Positions 24,983 to 33,839 of a stretch of 64,000 bases of DNA are shown piece by piece. The notes below the pieces were generated by a model. The model ran no database searches and was not told the DNA's origin. It saw only the letters and a list, made by a program, of their open reading frames with translations. The stretch comes from Flavobacterium sp. W4I14 (GTDB lineage: Bacteria; Bacteroidota; Bacteroidia; Sphingobacteriales; Sphingobacteriaceae). Every line of letters begins with the position of its first letter. The stretch's first letter is position 1. The DNA is taken from NCBI GenBank assembly GCA_030817875.1, contig JAUSZU010000001.1, positions 1,054,001 through 1,118,000 of the forward strand, in the 5' to 3' direction. The position numbers were made by a program, and so were the translations under genes.

Positions 24983-27298
24983 ATGAAGCGCTATCTTGTA
25001 AATGCTCAGTTCGTTAGTAAAGCGTGTTTTTCTAAAAAAGGCATGCTATTTCTCTTTTTGTCACTTTTGTGTATAACTGGTTTTAGCCAGGTGAGTGCGC
25101 TACAGAAAAAACTGGATAGCCTTTTAAGTTTAAATCAAAAGAATTTAAAAACAGATTCCACCAAAATCAAAATATTGACGGAAGTTTACCGCCAATACAT
25201 GAGGATGAAAAATGTAGATAAAGCGGAAGAGTATGTGGATAAAACCATTCAGCTTTCACATGAGAAAAACCTAAAAAAATTCTCTGCAATGGCTTATTAC
25301 CGTAGAGGTTTAATATACCACGGTAGGTCTAATTATCAAAAGGCAGAAGAGAACTATCACAATGCAGTCGCCGAATTTTTTTCAGTGGGTAATTTAGATA
25401 TGGTTGCCGGAACTTACCTCAATTTAGGTGCTTTATATGGCAGCATCCCTGATTATTTAAAATCGTTAGAAGTTAACCAAAAAGCAATAGCTATCTATGA
25501 AAAAATGGGCAACGAAACCGACATGGCAAGTTGTTATACCAATATTTCTACCATTTACCAAAGTTTGGGTAATCAGAGTCAGGCCTTGGTTTATATGAAT
25601 ATGGCACTAAAAGTATTTGCTAAAGATGGCGAAAATAAAAGAGGTGTAGCCGTTGTTTATGGCCTGATTGGCACCAATTATTTCGAGGCTTCAGATCGCG
25701 AATTAATAGAGATGAATGTACTGCCTGGCCAGAAAATAAAACTGGCCTTAACATATTACAACAAATCATTACGGGTATCAGAAGCCATTGGAGATATGGG
25801 CTTAATAGCCACTGTTAAACGAGATCTTGCCGACTTATACAGTTCAATAGGACAAAAGGATGCAGCGTTAAAATCGTATCAAAAATCAGTTGAGTTAAAC
25901 AAGTCGGGAGATGATAAAGAAGCCTATGCCTCAAGTTTATATGCATTGGGAAACTTTTACCAAAAAGAAAATGATTTTGAAAACGCCATCCTGTTACTTA
26001 ATAATAGTTTAAAAATTGCCGAAGAAAATAGATTGTTAGATATAGAAAAACAATCTAGTTTAGGGTTGAGTACGGTATATGAAAAACAAAAGGACTATAA
26101 CAAATCGTTAGCCTATTACAGGCAGTATATTGCCGTTAGAGATAAGATTTTCGACCAGGAAAAGGAAAAGGAAATTACGCGAAGGCAGATGCAGCTTGAT
26201 TTTGGTATTAAAGAGCGCGATTATTTATTGAAGCAAAAACTTACAGAAGGCGAGTTAAAAAGACAACAACAAGAACTTGAGCTAAAAAGGCAACAATTGG
26301 TGTTGAGTGATAAAGAAAAAGCATTGGATCTCCTAACTTTTCAAAAGGCAAAAGCTGATCTCGACATTCAGCGTTTGGCACAGGATAGCAAATTTGCTAA
26401 TGCTAAATTTGAGGCAAAGTTAGCCGCCGGGATAAAGGATAAGCAGATTAGTAAACAGATACAACAGATTAAATTTGATGGCCGTGTAAAATTATTCCTC
26501 ACCATAGCCGCTACATTGATTCTGATTATTGCCATTGTTATATTTTTTAATCAACGGAAAACAACGAGGCTGAATATAATTATCAATAACCAAAAACGGG
26601 AATTAGAGCAGTTAAGTAAGGTTAAAGACCGTATCTTTAGTGTGGTAAGTCACGATATGCGTACTCCTGTAAATTCATTAATTTCCTTTATGCAGCTGTT
26701 AGAAGGGACGAATATAGAGCAAGCGAAATTAAACAGATATGCTGCCGCACTAAAAAACAACCTCACTTATACCTCTACAATGATGGAGAATCTCCTTAAT
26801 TGGGCGGCCAGCCAGATGCAGGGTTTTAACCCGTATTTAGAATCCTTGGATATCCATGAGCTGATTAATGAAGTTATCCTTTCTTTGCAGGATAATGCCA
26901 ACGAAAAAAGCTTAGTTATTCAGAATTTAGTGCCGGCCAAAACGTTTTGCAAAGCAGATTCAAACATGTTCATGCTGGTTATTCGGAATATCATCAGTAA
27001 CGCCATTAAATTTACGCCAAATGGAGGTACAATCACAACTAGTGCCGATCATAACGGGAATGTACTGGAGATGAAAATTTCGGATACAGGAATCGGTTTA
27101 ACGCCTGTACAGGTCGAGCATTTTAATAAGCCAGGCTATTTAGGCGCGGGTGTGAGCACATTGGGCACCAACAAAGAAAAAGGTACAGGTTTAGGTTTAT
27201 TGCTCTGCAGAACTTTTATTAGCTTGATGGATGGTAAAATTAGCGCCGATATTAATCCTACAGGCGGAAGTTATTTTAAAATAACCCTGAAAAAATAA
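24983..27298 (+). CDS. TPR-repeat sensor histidine kinase
   Basis: A 771-residue sensor. An N-terminal signal/anchor (about 17-36) is followed by tetratricopeptide repeats (about 60-400; e.g. AGTYLNLGALYGSIPDYLKS), a coiled coil rich in Gln and Leu, one membrane helix (about 505-525) and a kinase core. The H-box is VVSHDMRTPVNS with phospho-acceptor H557; N-box IRNIISNAIKFTPNGG; G boxes SDTGIGLT and GTGLGLLLCR. The layout is common in Bacteroidota, where the TPRs probably face the periplasm. It converges with a LytTR response regulator one base apart. Confidence 0.92.
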   Translation: MKRYLVNAQFVSKACFSKKGMLFLFLSLLCITGFSQVSALQKKLDSLLSLNQKNLKTDSTKIKILTEVYRQYMRMKNVDKAEEYVDKTIQLSHEKNLKKFSAMAYYRRGLIYHGRSNYQKAEENYHNAVAEFFSVGNLDMVAGTYLNLGALYGSIPDYLKSLEVNQKAIAIYEKMGNETDMASCYTNISTIYQSLGNQSQALVYMNMALKVFAKDGENKRGVAVVYGLIGTNYFEASDRELIEMNVLPGQKIKLALTYYNKSLRVSEAIGDMGLIATVKRDLADLYSSIGQKDAALKSYQKSVELNKSGDDKEAYASSLYALGNFYQKENDFENAILLLNNSLKIAEENRLLDIEKQSSLGLSTVYEKQKDYNKSLAYYRQYIAVRDKIFDQEKEKEITRRQMQLDFGIKERDYLLKQKLTEGELKRQQQELELKRQQLVLSDKEKALDLLTFQKAKADLDIQRLAQDSKFANAKFEAKLAAGIKDKQISKQIQQIKFDGRVKLFLTIAATLILIIAIVIFFNQRKTTRLNIIINNQKRELEQLSKVKDRIFSVVSHDMRTPVNSLISFMQLLEGTNIEQAKLNRYAAALKNNLTYTSTMMENLLNWAASQMQGFNPYLESLDIHELINEVILSLQDNANEKSLVIQNLVPAKTFCKADSNMFMLVIRNIISNAIKFTPNGGTITTSADHNGNVLEMKISDTGIGLTPVQVEHFNKPGYLGAGVSTLGTNKEKGTGLGLLLCRTFISLMDGKISADINPTGGSYFKITLKK

Positions 27299-27299
27299 T

Positions 27300-28055
27300 C
27301 TATTTTAAAAATCTCGACAGAATTTTCTTGTCAATTGCTTTTTCCAATAATTCCTGCCTGTTAGAGGCACTTATCGGAACCAGAAAGTTATGATCTAAAT
27401 GAACCTCGTGATTGGTTAAGGTTACAATGTGGTTTATATTAATGATGTACTGTTTGTGTACCCTTGAGAAAATTTTTGAGGGCAGTTGCTTTTCTAGATT
27501 TTTTAAACTTACTAAAATAACATGTTTATCGATGCTGGTAAACAGCTTTGAAAAATCGCCCATACTTTCAATATAAATTACATCATTATATTTCAGCTTG
27601 GTTATGCCTTTGGTCTCTCTAAAAAAGAAATAATCGTCGTCTTTTTTATCGTCAGTGTTTAAGTTTTCGACAGGAAGTTTATTTACCTGTTTGCGTAATT
27701 CAATATACTCGATCGCTTTGTTGGTGGCTTTTAATATGCGTTCGAACGTTGCGGGCTTAACAATAAAATCCAATGCATCCAGATTAAAGCTCTCTGCAGC
27801 ATACTCACTAAATGAAGTGATAAAGATAAATAGCGGTTGTTTTTTCAGACTTTTTAATAAATCCATACCTGAAAGCTCTGGCATATCAATATCAGAATAA
27901 ACAATATCCACTGATGTGGTTGATAAAATTTGCGAAGCTTCTATACCGTTACTACAGACAGCAATAATATTTAATGATGGAATTTTTTTTAGATGCATTT
28001 CTATGGCATCTCTTTCAATTTCATTATCATCAACAATTAAACAGCTGTACGTCAT
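27300..28055 (-). CDS. LytTR-family response regulator
   Basis: A 251-residue two-domain regulator. The receiver (1-120) has the acidic pair DD at 9-10, phospho-acceptor D55 in VYSDIDMPE, and T/S and K residues in ITSFSEYA and FIVKPATFE. The LytTR DNA-binding domain starts at about 145 (FFFRETKGITKLKYNDVIYI) and includes FSRVHKQYIININHI. It is convergent with the TPR kinase with a one-base gap, so the two are not co-transcribed; whether they are partners is uncertain because LytTR regulators usually pair with LytS-type kinases. Confidence 0.9.
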   Translation of the reverse strand: MTYSCLIVDDNEIERDAIEMHLKKIPSLNIIAVCSNGIEASQILSTTSVDIVYSDIDMPELSGMDLLKSLKKQPLFIFITSFSEYAAESFNLDALDFIVKPATFERILKATNKAIEYIELRKQVNKLPVENLNTDDKKDDDYFFFRETKGITKLKYNDVIYIESMGDFSKLFTSIDKHVILVSLKNLEKQLPSKIFSRVHKQYIININHIVTLTNHEVHLDHNFLVPISASNRQELLEKAIDKKILSRFLK

Positions 28056-28178
28056 TTAGGAATGGTTATGTAATTTCGTTAGAGAACACGTATTTTTACT
28101 TAATGTTTGTAATTTACGTTAAAATGTGGATTATAATACAATCAGGTATCATTTTGTGGATAAACGTAACATTAACTT

Positions 28179-28793
28179 TTATTTCTGGTGTTTCTTTTCA
28201 CCAGTATATAATTTCTCGCCAGCTTTTACGGCCAACTGCAAGTCGTTTTCTTCTGGCGGCACAGGGCAACGGTATCCATCACTATAGGCACAGTACGGAT
28301 TGTAGGCTTTATTAAAATCGATTTCGATGTGATTATCTACAATTTCTTTTGCATCCAGATCAATATACCTGCCACCACCATAAGTTTCCTTATTGTTGGA
28401 TTCATCAGTAAAGGGCAGAAAGAGGTGGTCTTTATAAACTGGGTTGTTTGATAAAGAAACACTTCTATATAAAGTCATTTGGATTTTTTTGCCATTAAGA
28501 ACGAAGTTCACATGTGCATATTTATAGTAATCGCTGCTGAAACCATTAAAAGTAGGCATTTTGAAAACTTTTTCATTCTTCAGTATTTCTACATCGGCTA
28601 AGATTTTGTAAGCACTGTCTGCCTCATAAAAATGAAGGTTTTGCAGGTCGTTTTTCTTGAGTGGTGAGCGTTCATCTTTAATGAAATCCTGTTTGTAGGT
28701 TTCACGGTGTTTTGCGATCTGATCAGCATAACTTTGTGCAAAGCTATTCGTGCTGATCAATAGGAATAAGAAGGTGATGATTCTCATTAACAA
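28179..28793 (-). CDS. DUF1684-family exported protein
   Basis: A 204-residue protein with a signal peptide (cleavage near SFAQ, residue 17-20). The C-terminal signature AYNPYCAYSDGYRCPVPPEE followed by NDLQLAVKAGEK is the DUF1684 hallmark. It starts three bases after the aroC stop and is thus cotranscribed with chorismate synthase, though no functional link is evident. Role unknown. Confidence 0.82.
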   Translation of the reverse strand: MLMRIITFLFLLISTNSFAQSYADQIAKHRETYKQDFIKDERSPLKKNDLQNLHFYEADSAYKILADVEILKNEKVFKMPTFNGFSSDYYKYAHVNFVLNGKKIQMTLYRSVSLSNNPVYKDHLFLPFTDESNNKETYGGGRYIDLDAKEIVDNHIEIDFNKAYNPYCAYSDGYRCPVPPEENDLQLAVKAGEKLYTGEKKHQK

Positions 28794-28796
28794 AAA

Positions 28797-29894
28797 TTAT
28801 ATAATACTTGCTTTGTTTCTTTGAAACTGATCGGCTAAAACCAATGCAGCCATAGCCTCAACAATTACTACTGCTCTGGGCACTACACAAGGATCATGGC
28901 GTCCCTTGCCTTTAATCTCCGAAGCTTCACCAGCAGCATTGATGGTTTGTTGGTTATGCATAATGGTTGCTACAGGTTTAAAAGCTACTTTAAAAGTGAT
29001 ATCCATCCCGTTAGAAATGCCACCCAAAATACCACCGGCATAATTGGTTGTCGTTTTAAAAACTTTCGAATCGGCAGCTTTAGGCTGTGGAATATCATTG
29101 TGTTGCGATCCCCTTAATTCACTTCCGGCAAAGCCAGAACCATATTCGAAACCATGAACAGCATTAATGCTGAGCATAGCTTTACCTAAATCGGCATGTA
29201 ATTTATCAAAAACAGGTTCGCCTAAGCCCGCAGGACAGCCTTTTACTACACAACCTATTTTTCCGCCAACGGTATCGCCATCTTTACGAACGGCATCGAT
29301 AAACTCAATCATTTCATGTGCAGTTGCAGGATCGGCGCAACGCACAATATTTTCTTCTCTAATTTGCAATAAAGCTGATAAATCATTGCTTTCCAAATTA
29401 GGGGCCTCTATTGTACCTACTGAAGTTACGTGCGCGAAAATTTCAATGCCCTGTTGTTTTAAAAATAGCTTTGCAATGGCGCCTGCCGCTACACGGGCAG
29501 CGGTTTCGCGGGCAGAAGAGCGACCTCCGCCACGGTGATCGCGGATACCATATTTTGCATCATAAACGTAATCGGCATGGCTGGGACGGTAAACATCAAC
29601 ATTGTGACCATAATCTTTTGATCGTTGATCCTCATTCGGAATTAAAAGTGCAATTGGCGTACCTGTACTTTTTCCTTCAAATACACCCGATAAAATCTGA
29701 ACGGTATCGCTTTCTTTTCTTTGGGTGGTGATTTTAGATTGACCCGGTTTACGTTTGTCAAGTTCTGATTGGATAAAATCCATATCGATATCCAATTGCG
29801 CCGGACAGCCATCAATAATTACCCCAATGGCTACGCCATGAGATTCGCCAAAGGTTGTGATGCGAAATAGTTGTCCGAATGAGTTGCCTGCCAT
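28797..29894 (-). CDS. aroC: Chorismate synthase
   Basis: The last shikimate-pathway enzyme: EPSP to chorismate, needing reduced FMN. Length 365. Signatures are [20 protein letters not shown] at the N-terminus, [40 protein letters not shown] and [20 protein letters not shown] near the end. It follows aroA by 112 bases (repeat-filled) and is followed immediately by a DUF1684 gene. Confidence 0.97.
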   Translation of the reverse strand: MAGNSFGQLFRITTFGESHGVAIGVIIDGCPAQLDIDMDFIQSELDKRKPGQSKITTQRKESDTVQILSGVFEGKSTGTPIALLIPNEDQRSKDYGHNVDVYRPSHADYVYDAKYGIRDHRGGGRSSARETAARVAAGAIAKLFLKQQGIEIFAHVTSVGTIEAPNLESNDLSALLQIREENIVRCADPATAHEMIEFIDAVRKDGDTVGGKIGCVVKGCPAGLGEPVFDKLHADLGKAMLSINAVHGFEYGSGFAGSELRGSQHNDIPQPKAADSKVFKTTTNYAGGILGGISNGMDITFKVAFKPVATIMHNQQTINAAGEASEIKGKGRHDPCVVPRAVVIVEAMAALVLADQFQRNKASII

Positions 29895-29939
29895 TATTTT
29901 TGATTGAATTATAGATTGATTAAATTATTGAATGAACTT

Positions 29940-30010
29940 TAACACCCATTCTTGATACTTGGTTCTCGATACTTGGTTCTTGCTACTTGGTTCTTGATAC
30001 TTCTCGCTAC
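29940..30010. repeat. Tandem repeat between aroC and aroA
   Basis: Imperfect copies of TTGATACTTGGTTC (TTGATACTTGGTTCTCGATAC, ACTTGGTTCTTGCTACTTGG and so on). The array runs to the aroA stop region and slightly into its last codons. Confidence 0.75.
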
Positions 30011-31296
30011 TTGATACTAACATCAAATCCTGCTTTTTTCAAATCTTCCCAATAATATGGATAAGATTTTTCTACTACCTGCATTTCTTCAATTTCAACT
30101 TCGTTGATCAATAGTGCAAGTGGTGCAAAAGCCATTGCCATGCGGTGGTCCTCGTAGGTTGCAAAAGTAACTTTATCTGGAAAATGAAGGTTGTCTGTAT
30201 TTAACGTATAAACCAGATTATCTTCTGTAAAAGTAACGCCTATTTTAGCCAATTCGTTCTGAAGCGCTGCGATACGATCAGTTTCTTTAATTTTTAAGGT
30301 TTCTAAGCCTGTAAAAGACATATTTTTACCTAATGCAGCTGCGATAACTACAATGGTTTGTGCTAAATCCGGACAGGTTTTTAAATCTAAAACTTCTTTA
30401 GTATCTAAAGAAAGACCCAAGTTGCTAATGGCGATTCCTTTATCTGTTTTACTGGTGGCGATGCCAAAAATCTTCATGATATTTTTGATCTGGCTATCAC
30501 CCTGCAAACTTTTCTCTTTTAATGCAGGTAAACTAATTTCTGCTTCATCAGCTAAAGCTGCAATGCTATACCAATATGATGCTGCACTCCAGTCTGGCTC
30601 TACAACCAAAGTACCAGGTTTAAATACCTGTGGTTTGATGGAAATTGAATTTTCGTTCCAAGAATGTGAAATGCCAACTTCAGCCAACATATCTAAAGTC
30701 ATATCTACATATGGTTTAGAGGTAAGCTCGCCTTCAATTTCTAAAGTTAAACCCTGAGGTAGGATAGGGGCAATCATCAGCAAGGCCGAAATATATTGAC
30801 TGCTGATATCGCCTTTAATTTTAACTTCAGCAGTTTTTTGATTTAAAGGGCCAACAATATTCAATGGAGGGAAACCTTCAGCTTCTGCATAAGAAATATC
30901 AGCACCGATCGTTTTTAAAGCCTCTGCCAAGATACCAATAGGGCGCTGTTTCATCCGTTCGGTTCCGGTAAGTAAGAAATTGCCGTTTTTAGCCGAAAGA
31001 TAAGCCGATAAGAAACGCATAGCGGTCCCTGCAGGGCCAACATCAACCAGTTCGGAGTTTGCAGTTTTCAGTTTGGAGTCTGCTCCCAACTCACTAGTCT
31101 CAACTCCCAACTTGTTTAGGATGCCATTTAAGGTTACCGTATCGGCAGCATTGGAAAGGTTTTCAACTTTAACCAGTTTTTTACTTAAAGCGCTAATAAT
31201 TAAAGCCCTGTTGCATTCGCTTTTCGAGCCTGTTAATTGGATTTCCGTATTAATATTCTTGGTTCCTTTAAAAGAAACTAAGGCGTTTTTCGACAT
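30007..31296 (-). CDS. aroA: 3-phosphoshikimate 1-carboxyvinyltransferase (EPSP synthase)
   Basis: Transfers enolpyruvate from PEP to shikimate-3-phosphate. Length 429. Visible motifs: LTGSKSECNRALIISALSK at the N-terminus, GPAGTAMRFLSAYLS (88-102), VEPDWSAASYWYS, KTCPDLAQTIVVIAAALG and LKIKETDRIAALQNELAKIG. Residues about 65-84 (ETSELGADSKLKTANSELVD) look like an extra loop just before the AGTAMR motif; the DNA there resembles the intergenic repeats at 32690-32795. All key residues remain, so the enzyme is probably active. Confidence 0.95.
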   Translation of the reverse strand: MSKNALVSFKGTKNINTEIQLTGSKSECNRALIISALSKKLVKVENLSNAADTVTLNGILNKLGVETSELGADSKLKTANSELVDVGPAGTAMRFLSAYLSAKNGNFLLTGTERMKQRPIGILAEALKTIGADISYAEAEGFPPLNIVGPLNQKTAEVKIKGDISSQYISALLMIAPILPQGLTLEIEGELTSKPYVDMTLDMLAEVGISHSWNENSISIKPQVFKPGTLVVEPDWSAASYWYSIAALADEAEISLPALKEKSLQGDSQIKNIMKIFGIATSKTDKGIAISNLGLSLDTKEVLDLKTCPDLAQTIVVIAAALGKNMSFTGLETLKIKETDRIAALQNELAKIGVTFTEDNLVYTLNTDNLHFPDKVTFATYEDHRMAMAFAPLALLINEVEIEEMQVVEKSYPYYWEDLKKAGFDVSIK

Positions 31297-31528
31297 TTTA
31301 TTCTGTTTTTATTCTTAAATGTAAGTGTCAGATGGAAACACCTGACACCACATTATATTTGTTTTTTATATCATATTGAGTTAGTAGAAAACTATCGTAA
31401 GTTCTCCGACAGGCTCAGGATGACACCACTGTTAAACCTAGCTTTAAGCTTTAGTCTTTTCAGCGTTAAGTTTGATTAAGCGTTTCGGTTTTACCCTCCA
31501 CCTTAAACCTTTAAACCCTCTACCTCAA

Positions 31529-32668
31529 TTACGCTTTAACCTCAGTATGTTGCTCAGCAGCAATACCTTGTTCAGCTTTGCCAGCATTCATAATTTCAGT
31601 TTGCTTACGGATTGATTCACCGTGCATCAATTCTAAGAATTTCTCAGTAAAGTTTAAGTCTAATTTTAAAGCTTTTGCAAAAGCATGACCTTTTTTAATG
31701 ATGGCATCCCAACGGTTTACCTGTAAAATAGTTACCTGGTTATCGCGTTTAAACTCACCAATTTTCTCTACAATAGCCATACGCTCACCTAATTTCTGTA
31801 ATAAGATATCATCAATTTTATCGATTGATTTACGTAGGTCGGCTAATTTATCAGCGAAAGCTTCATTTGGTGCTTCTGGTTCACGAACAGTTAAACGGTC
31901 AACCAATTCAGCTAAAGCAGCAGGAGTAACTTGTTGTTTAGCATCAGTCCAGGCAACTGAAGGATCTACGTGAGATTCGATCATTAAACCTTGCATATCT
32001 AAATCCAATGCTTTTTGAGAAATGTAAGGGATTAACTCACGGTTACCGCAAATGTGACTTGGATCGTTGATGATCGGTAATTCAGGGCAAAGTGTTTTTA
32101 ACTGGATAGCAAGTTCCCACATTGGTTCGTTACGGAAAGAACTTTTCTCGAATGATGAGAAACCGCGGTGAATAGCACCGATTTTAGTAATTCCTGCGCC
32201 ATTGATACGCTCAATTGCACCGATCCATAACTGTAAATCTGGGTTAACTGGGTTTTTGATCAATACCGGAACATCATGACCTTTTAAAGCATCAGCAATT
32301 TCCTGAACAGTGAAGGGGTTTACAGTAGAACGTGCACCAATCCAAAGGATATCTACACCAGCTGCTAAAGCCTCTTCAACGTGTTTTGCATTTGCAACCT
32401 CTACAGCCGTTGGTAAACCAGTTTCTGCTTTAGCACGTTTTAACCACTCTAAACCGATACTTCCGATACCTTCAAATTCTCCCGGACGGGTACGTGGTTT
32501 CCAGATACCAGCTCTCAATACCGATACTTTACCGGTAGCAGCCAATAAGTGCGCTGTAGTTAATAATTGTTCTTCAGTTTCTGCGCTACAAGGACCAGAA
32601 ATGATTAATGGTTCGTTGTTTACGTTTAACCAGGTGTTTAATGGTTGGATGTTTAAATTAAGTTTCAT
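31529..32668 (-). CDS. Bifunctional DAHP synthase / chorismate mutase
   Basis: A 379-residue fusion controlling entry into and a branch of aromatic biosynthesis. The N-terminal part (about 10-265) is a type I-beta DAHP synthase: IISGPCSAETEEQL, RAGIWKPRTRPGEFEGIGSI, PVLIKNPVNPDLQLWIGAIE, PIINDPSHICGNRELIPYIS. The C-terminal part (about 275-360) is an AroQ chorismate mutase: LADLRKSIDKIDDILLQKLG, RMAIVEKIGEFKR. It follows pheA by 133 bases, so both are probably under the pheA attenuator. A polar tail ends the protein. Confidence 0.95.
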   Translation of the reverse strand: MKLNLNIQPLNTWLNVNNEPLIISGPCSAETEEQLLTTAHLLAATGKVSVLRAGIWKPRTRPGEFEGIGSIGLEWLKRAKAETGLPTAVEVANAKHVEEALAAGVDILWIGARSTVNPFTVQEIADALKGHDVPVLIKNPVNPDLQLWIGAIERINGAGITKIGAIHRGFSSFEKSSFRNEPMWELAIQLKTLCPELPIINDPSHICGNRELIPYISQKALDLDMQGLMIESHVDPSVAWTDAKQQVTPAALAELVDRLTVREPEAPNEAFADKLADLRKSIDKIDDILLQKLGERMAIVEKIGEFKRDNQVTILQVNRWDAIIKKGHAFAKALKLDLNFTEKFLELMHGESIRKQTEIMNAGKAEQGIAAEQHTEVKA

Positions 32669-32689
32669 GATGATGGGGGTGTTTAAAGT

Positions 32690-32795
32690 CCGGAGTCCTT
32701 AGTAGGAAGTCTGGAGTTATATTTTAATTATTTTATATTATGAGTTGAATGTTCTGCTATTTTTTTGTCTTCGGGCTCCTGACTTAGGACTCCCG
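32690..32795. repeat. Repeat-rich spacer between pheA and the DAHP synthase gene
   Basis: Short imperfect copies of AGTCCGGAGTCC and its complement (GTCCGGAGTCCTTAGTAGGA, GACTTAGGACTCCCGACTT) at both ends make a loose inverted repeat. No ORF or terminator with a T-run is evident, which fits readthrough from pheA. Confidence 0.5.
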
Positions 32796-32801
32796 ACTTT
32801 A

Positions 32802-33635
32802 TTATACTTTATCGTTCTTCTGGTACTCTCCCAGGATATTAAAGTTCGATGTATATTTTAATGCCTTTCTAATGGCCTTATCATATTTTTCGGTACTTGG
32901 CCATTCTAAGTCGACGTAAAAGTAATACTCGTTTCTTTTACCTAAAACCGGCATAGATTGTATTTTTGTTAAGCTTACATCCTGTTCGGCGAAAATATTT
33001 AACACAGTTGCCAATGAGCCTGCTTTGTGTCCAACCTGAAAACAGATTGATGCTTTATTTATTTTCTTTCCTTCGTCTGTTTTATCCTTTTTAAGGATCA
33101 GAAAACGGGTATAGTTTTTCTTGTTCGATTCTACACGGCGTTCTAAAATGTTTAGGCCGTAAAGTTCAGCAGCTAAACTGTTTGCAATGGCCATGGTATC
33201 AGTTAATTGCTCCTCCTGGATCCGTTTTGCACAAGCAGCAGTATCGTTGCTCTCCACGATTTTAATGTGTGGATAATCGTAAAAGAAATCGATACACTGG
33301 CGGATGGCGATCGGATGTGAGGTAACCACTTTAATATCTTCAAACTTTACGCCTGGCAGCGCCATCAAGTGCAACTGGATAGGTAAATAAACCTCGCCTA
33401 CAACCGAAAAACCAAAATCTCTGATCAGTGTGTAGTTTGGTAATAAACTGCCTGCAATAGAGTTTTCGATAGCCATTACCACGAAATCGGCATCGTTTTT
33501 CTCTAGCTTGTCGCAGGTTTCTTTAAAAGAATTACACTCAACAGTTTCAATGTCTTTACCAAAGAATTTGTAGGCGGCCTCCTCGTGGAAAGATGCTTTA
33601 ATACCCTGAATTGCTACTCGTTTTGTCGTTTCCAT
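32802..33635 (-). CDS. pheA: Prephenate dehydratase with ACT regulatory domain
   Basis: Converts prephenate to phenylpyruvate. Length 277. The catalytic part (1-190) has VAIQGIKASFHEEAAYKFFG, ENSIAGSLLPNYTLI, and KKNYTRFLIL with the catalytic TRF motif. The ACT domain (about 195-272) has VGHKAGSLATVLNIFAEQDV and SLTKIQSMP, the Phe-binding signature, so feedback inhibition is expected. There is no fused chorismate mutase; that activity is on the next gene. A leader-peptide attenuator precedes the gene. Confidence 0.95.
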   Translation of the reverse strand: METTKRVAIQGIKASFHEEAAYKFFGKDIETVECNSFKETCDKLEKNDADFVVMAIENSIAGSLLPNYTLIRDFGFSVVGEVYLPIQLHLMALPGVKFEDIKVVTSHPIAIRQCIDFFYDYPHIKIVESNDTAACAKRIQEEQLTDTMAIANSLAAELYGLNILERRVESNKKNYTRFLILKKDKTDEGKKINKASICFQVGHKAGSLATVLNIFAEQDVSLTKIQSMPVLGKRNEYYFYVDLEWPSTEKYDKAIRKALKYTSNFNILGEYQKNDKV

Positions 33636-33647
33636 TTTTGCGTTAAA

Positions 33648-33682
33648 ACAAAAAAGTCCCGGCTGTTTGCCGGGACTTTTTT
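33648..33682 (-). terminator. Terminator arm of the pheA attenuator
   Basis: On the minus strand AAAAAGTCCCGGC, loop AAACA, GCCGGGACTTTTT gives a 13-bp stem followed by TTTTTTG, 13 bases before the pheA ATG. No gene other than the 20-codon leader precedes it, so it can only act on the pheA transcript itself. Its first arm (CCCGGC) can instead pair with GCCGGG in the last leader codons. Confidence 0.88.
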
Positions 33683-33717
33683 ATACATTTTAATATTGTT
33701 ATATATCTTTTTGCATA

Positions 33718-33780
33718 TTAGCCCCGGCTCTCACTAAAATAGTAAAAGTAACCAAAGTAATATGTGTTAAAATTTTTCAT
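33718..33780 (-). CDS. Phe/Tyr-rich leader peptide of the pheA attenuator
   Basis: A 20-codon ORF reading MKNFNTYYFGYFYYFSESRG then TAA. Nine of 20 residues are aromatic (four Phe, five Tyr), clustered at 4-15. The last codons AGC CGG GGC contain GCCGGGG, which can pair (six Watson-Crick pairs plus G-U) with the first arm of the downstream terminator. A ribosome stalled at the Phe/Tyr codons would leave this segment free for antitermination; one reaching the stop codon would cover it. AAAAAAAGG just before the ATG may be its ribosome-binding site. Confidence 0.85.
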   Translation of the reverse strand: MKNFNTYYFGYFYYFSESRG

Positions 33781-33796
33781 CCTTTTTTTGTTGAGC

Positions 33797-33827
33797 CAAA
33801 TGTAGCAACAAAATTTAATTTGTCAAT
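33797..33827 (-). promoter_or_regulatory. Promoter of the pheA leader
   Basis: On the minus strand ATTG (33827-33824), 19 bases, TACATTTG (33804-33797). This fits the Bacteroidota TTG-N19-TAnnTTTG consensus and would start transcription about 10 bases before the leader ATG at 33780. Confidence 0.75.
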
Positions 33828-33839
33828 AGGAATTTGAAA

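Noticed and set aside
27974..28315. 113-codon ORF on the + strand
   Set aside because: It overlaps the start of the response-regulator gene and the end of the DUF1684 gene in antisense, with no protein-like features.
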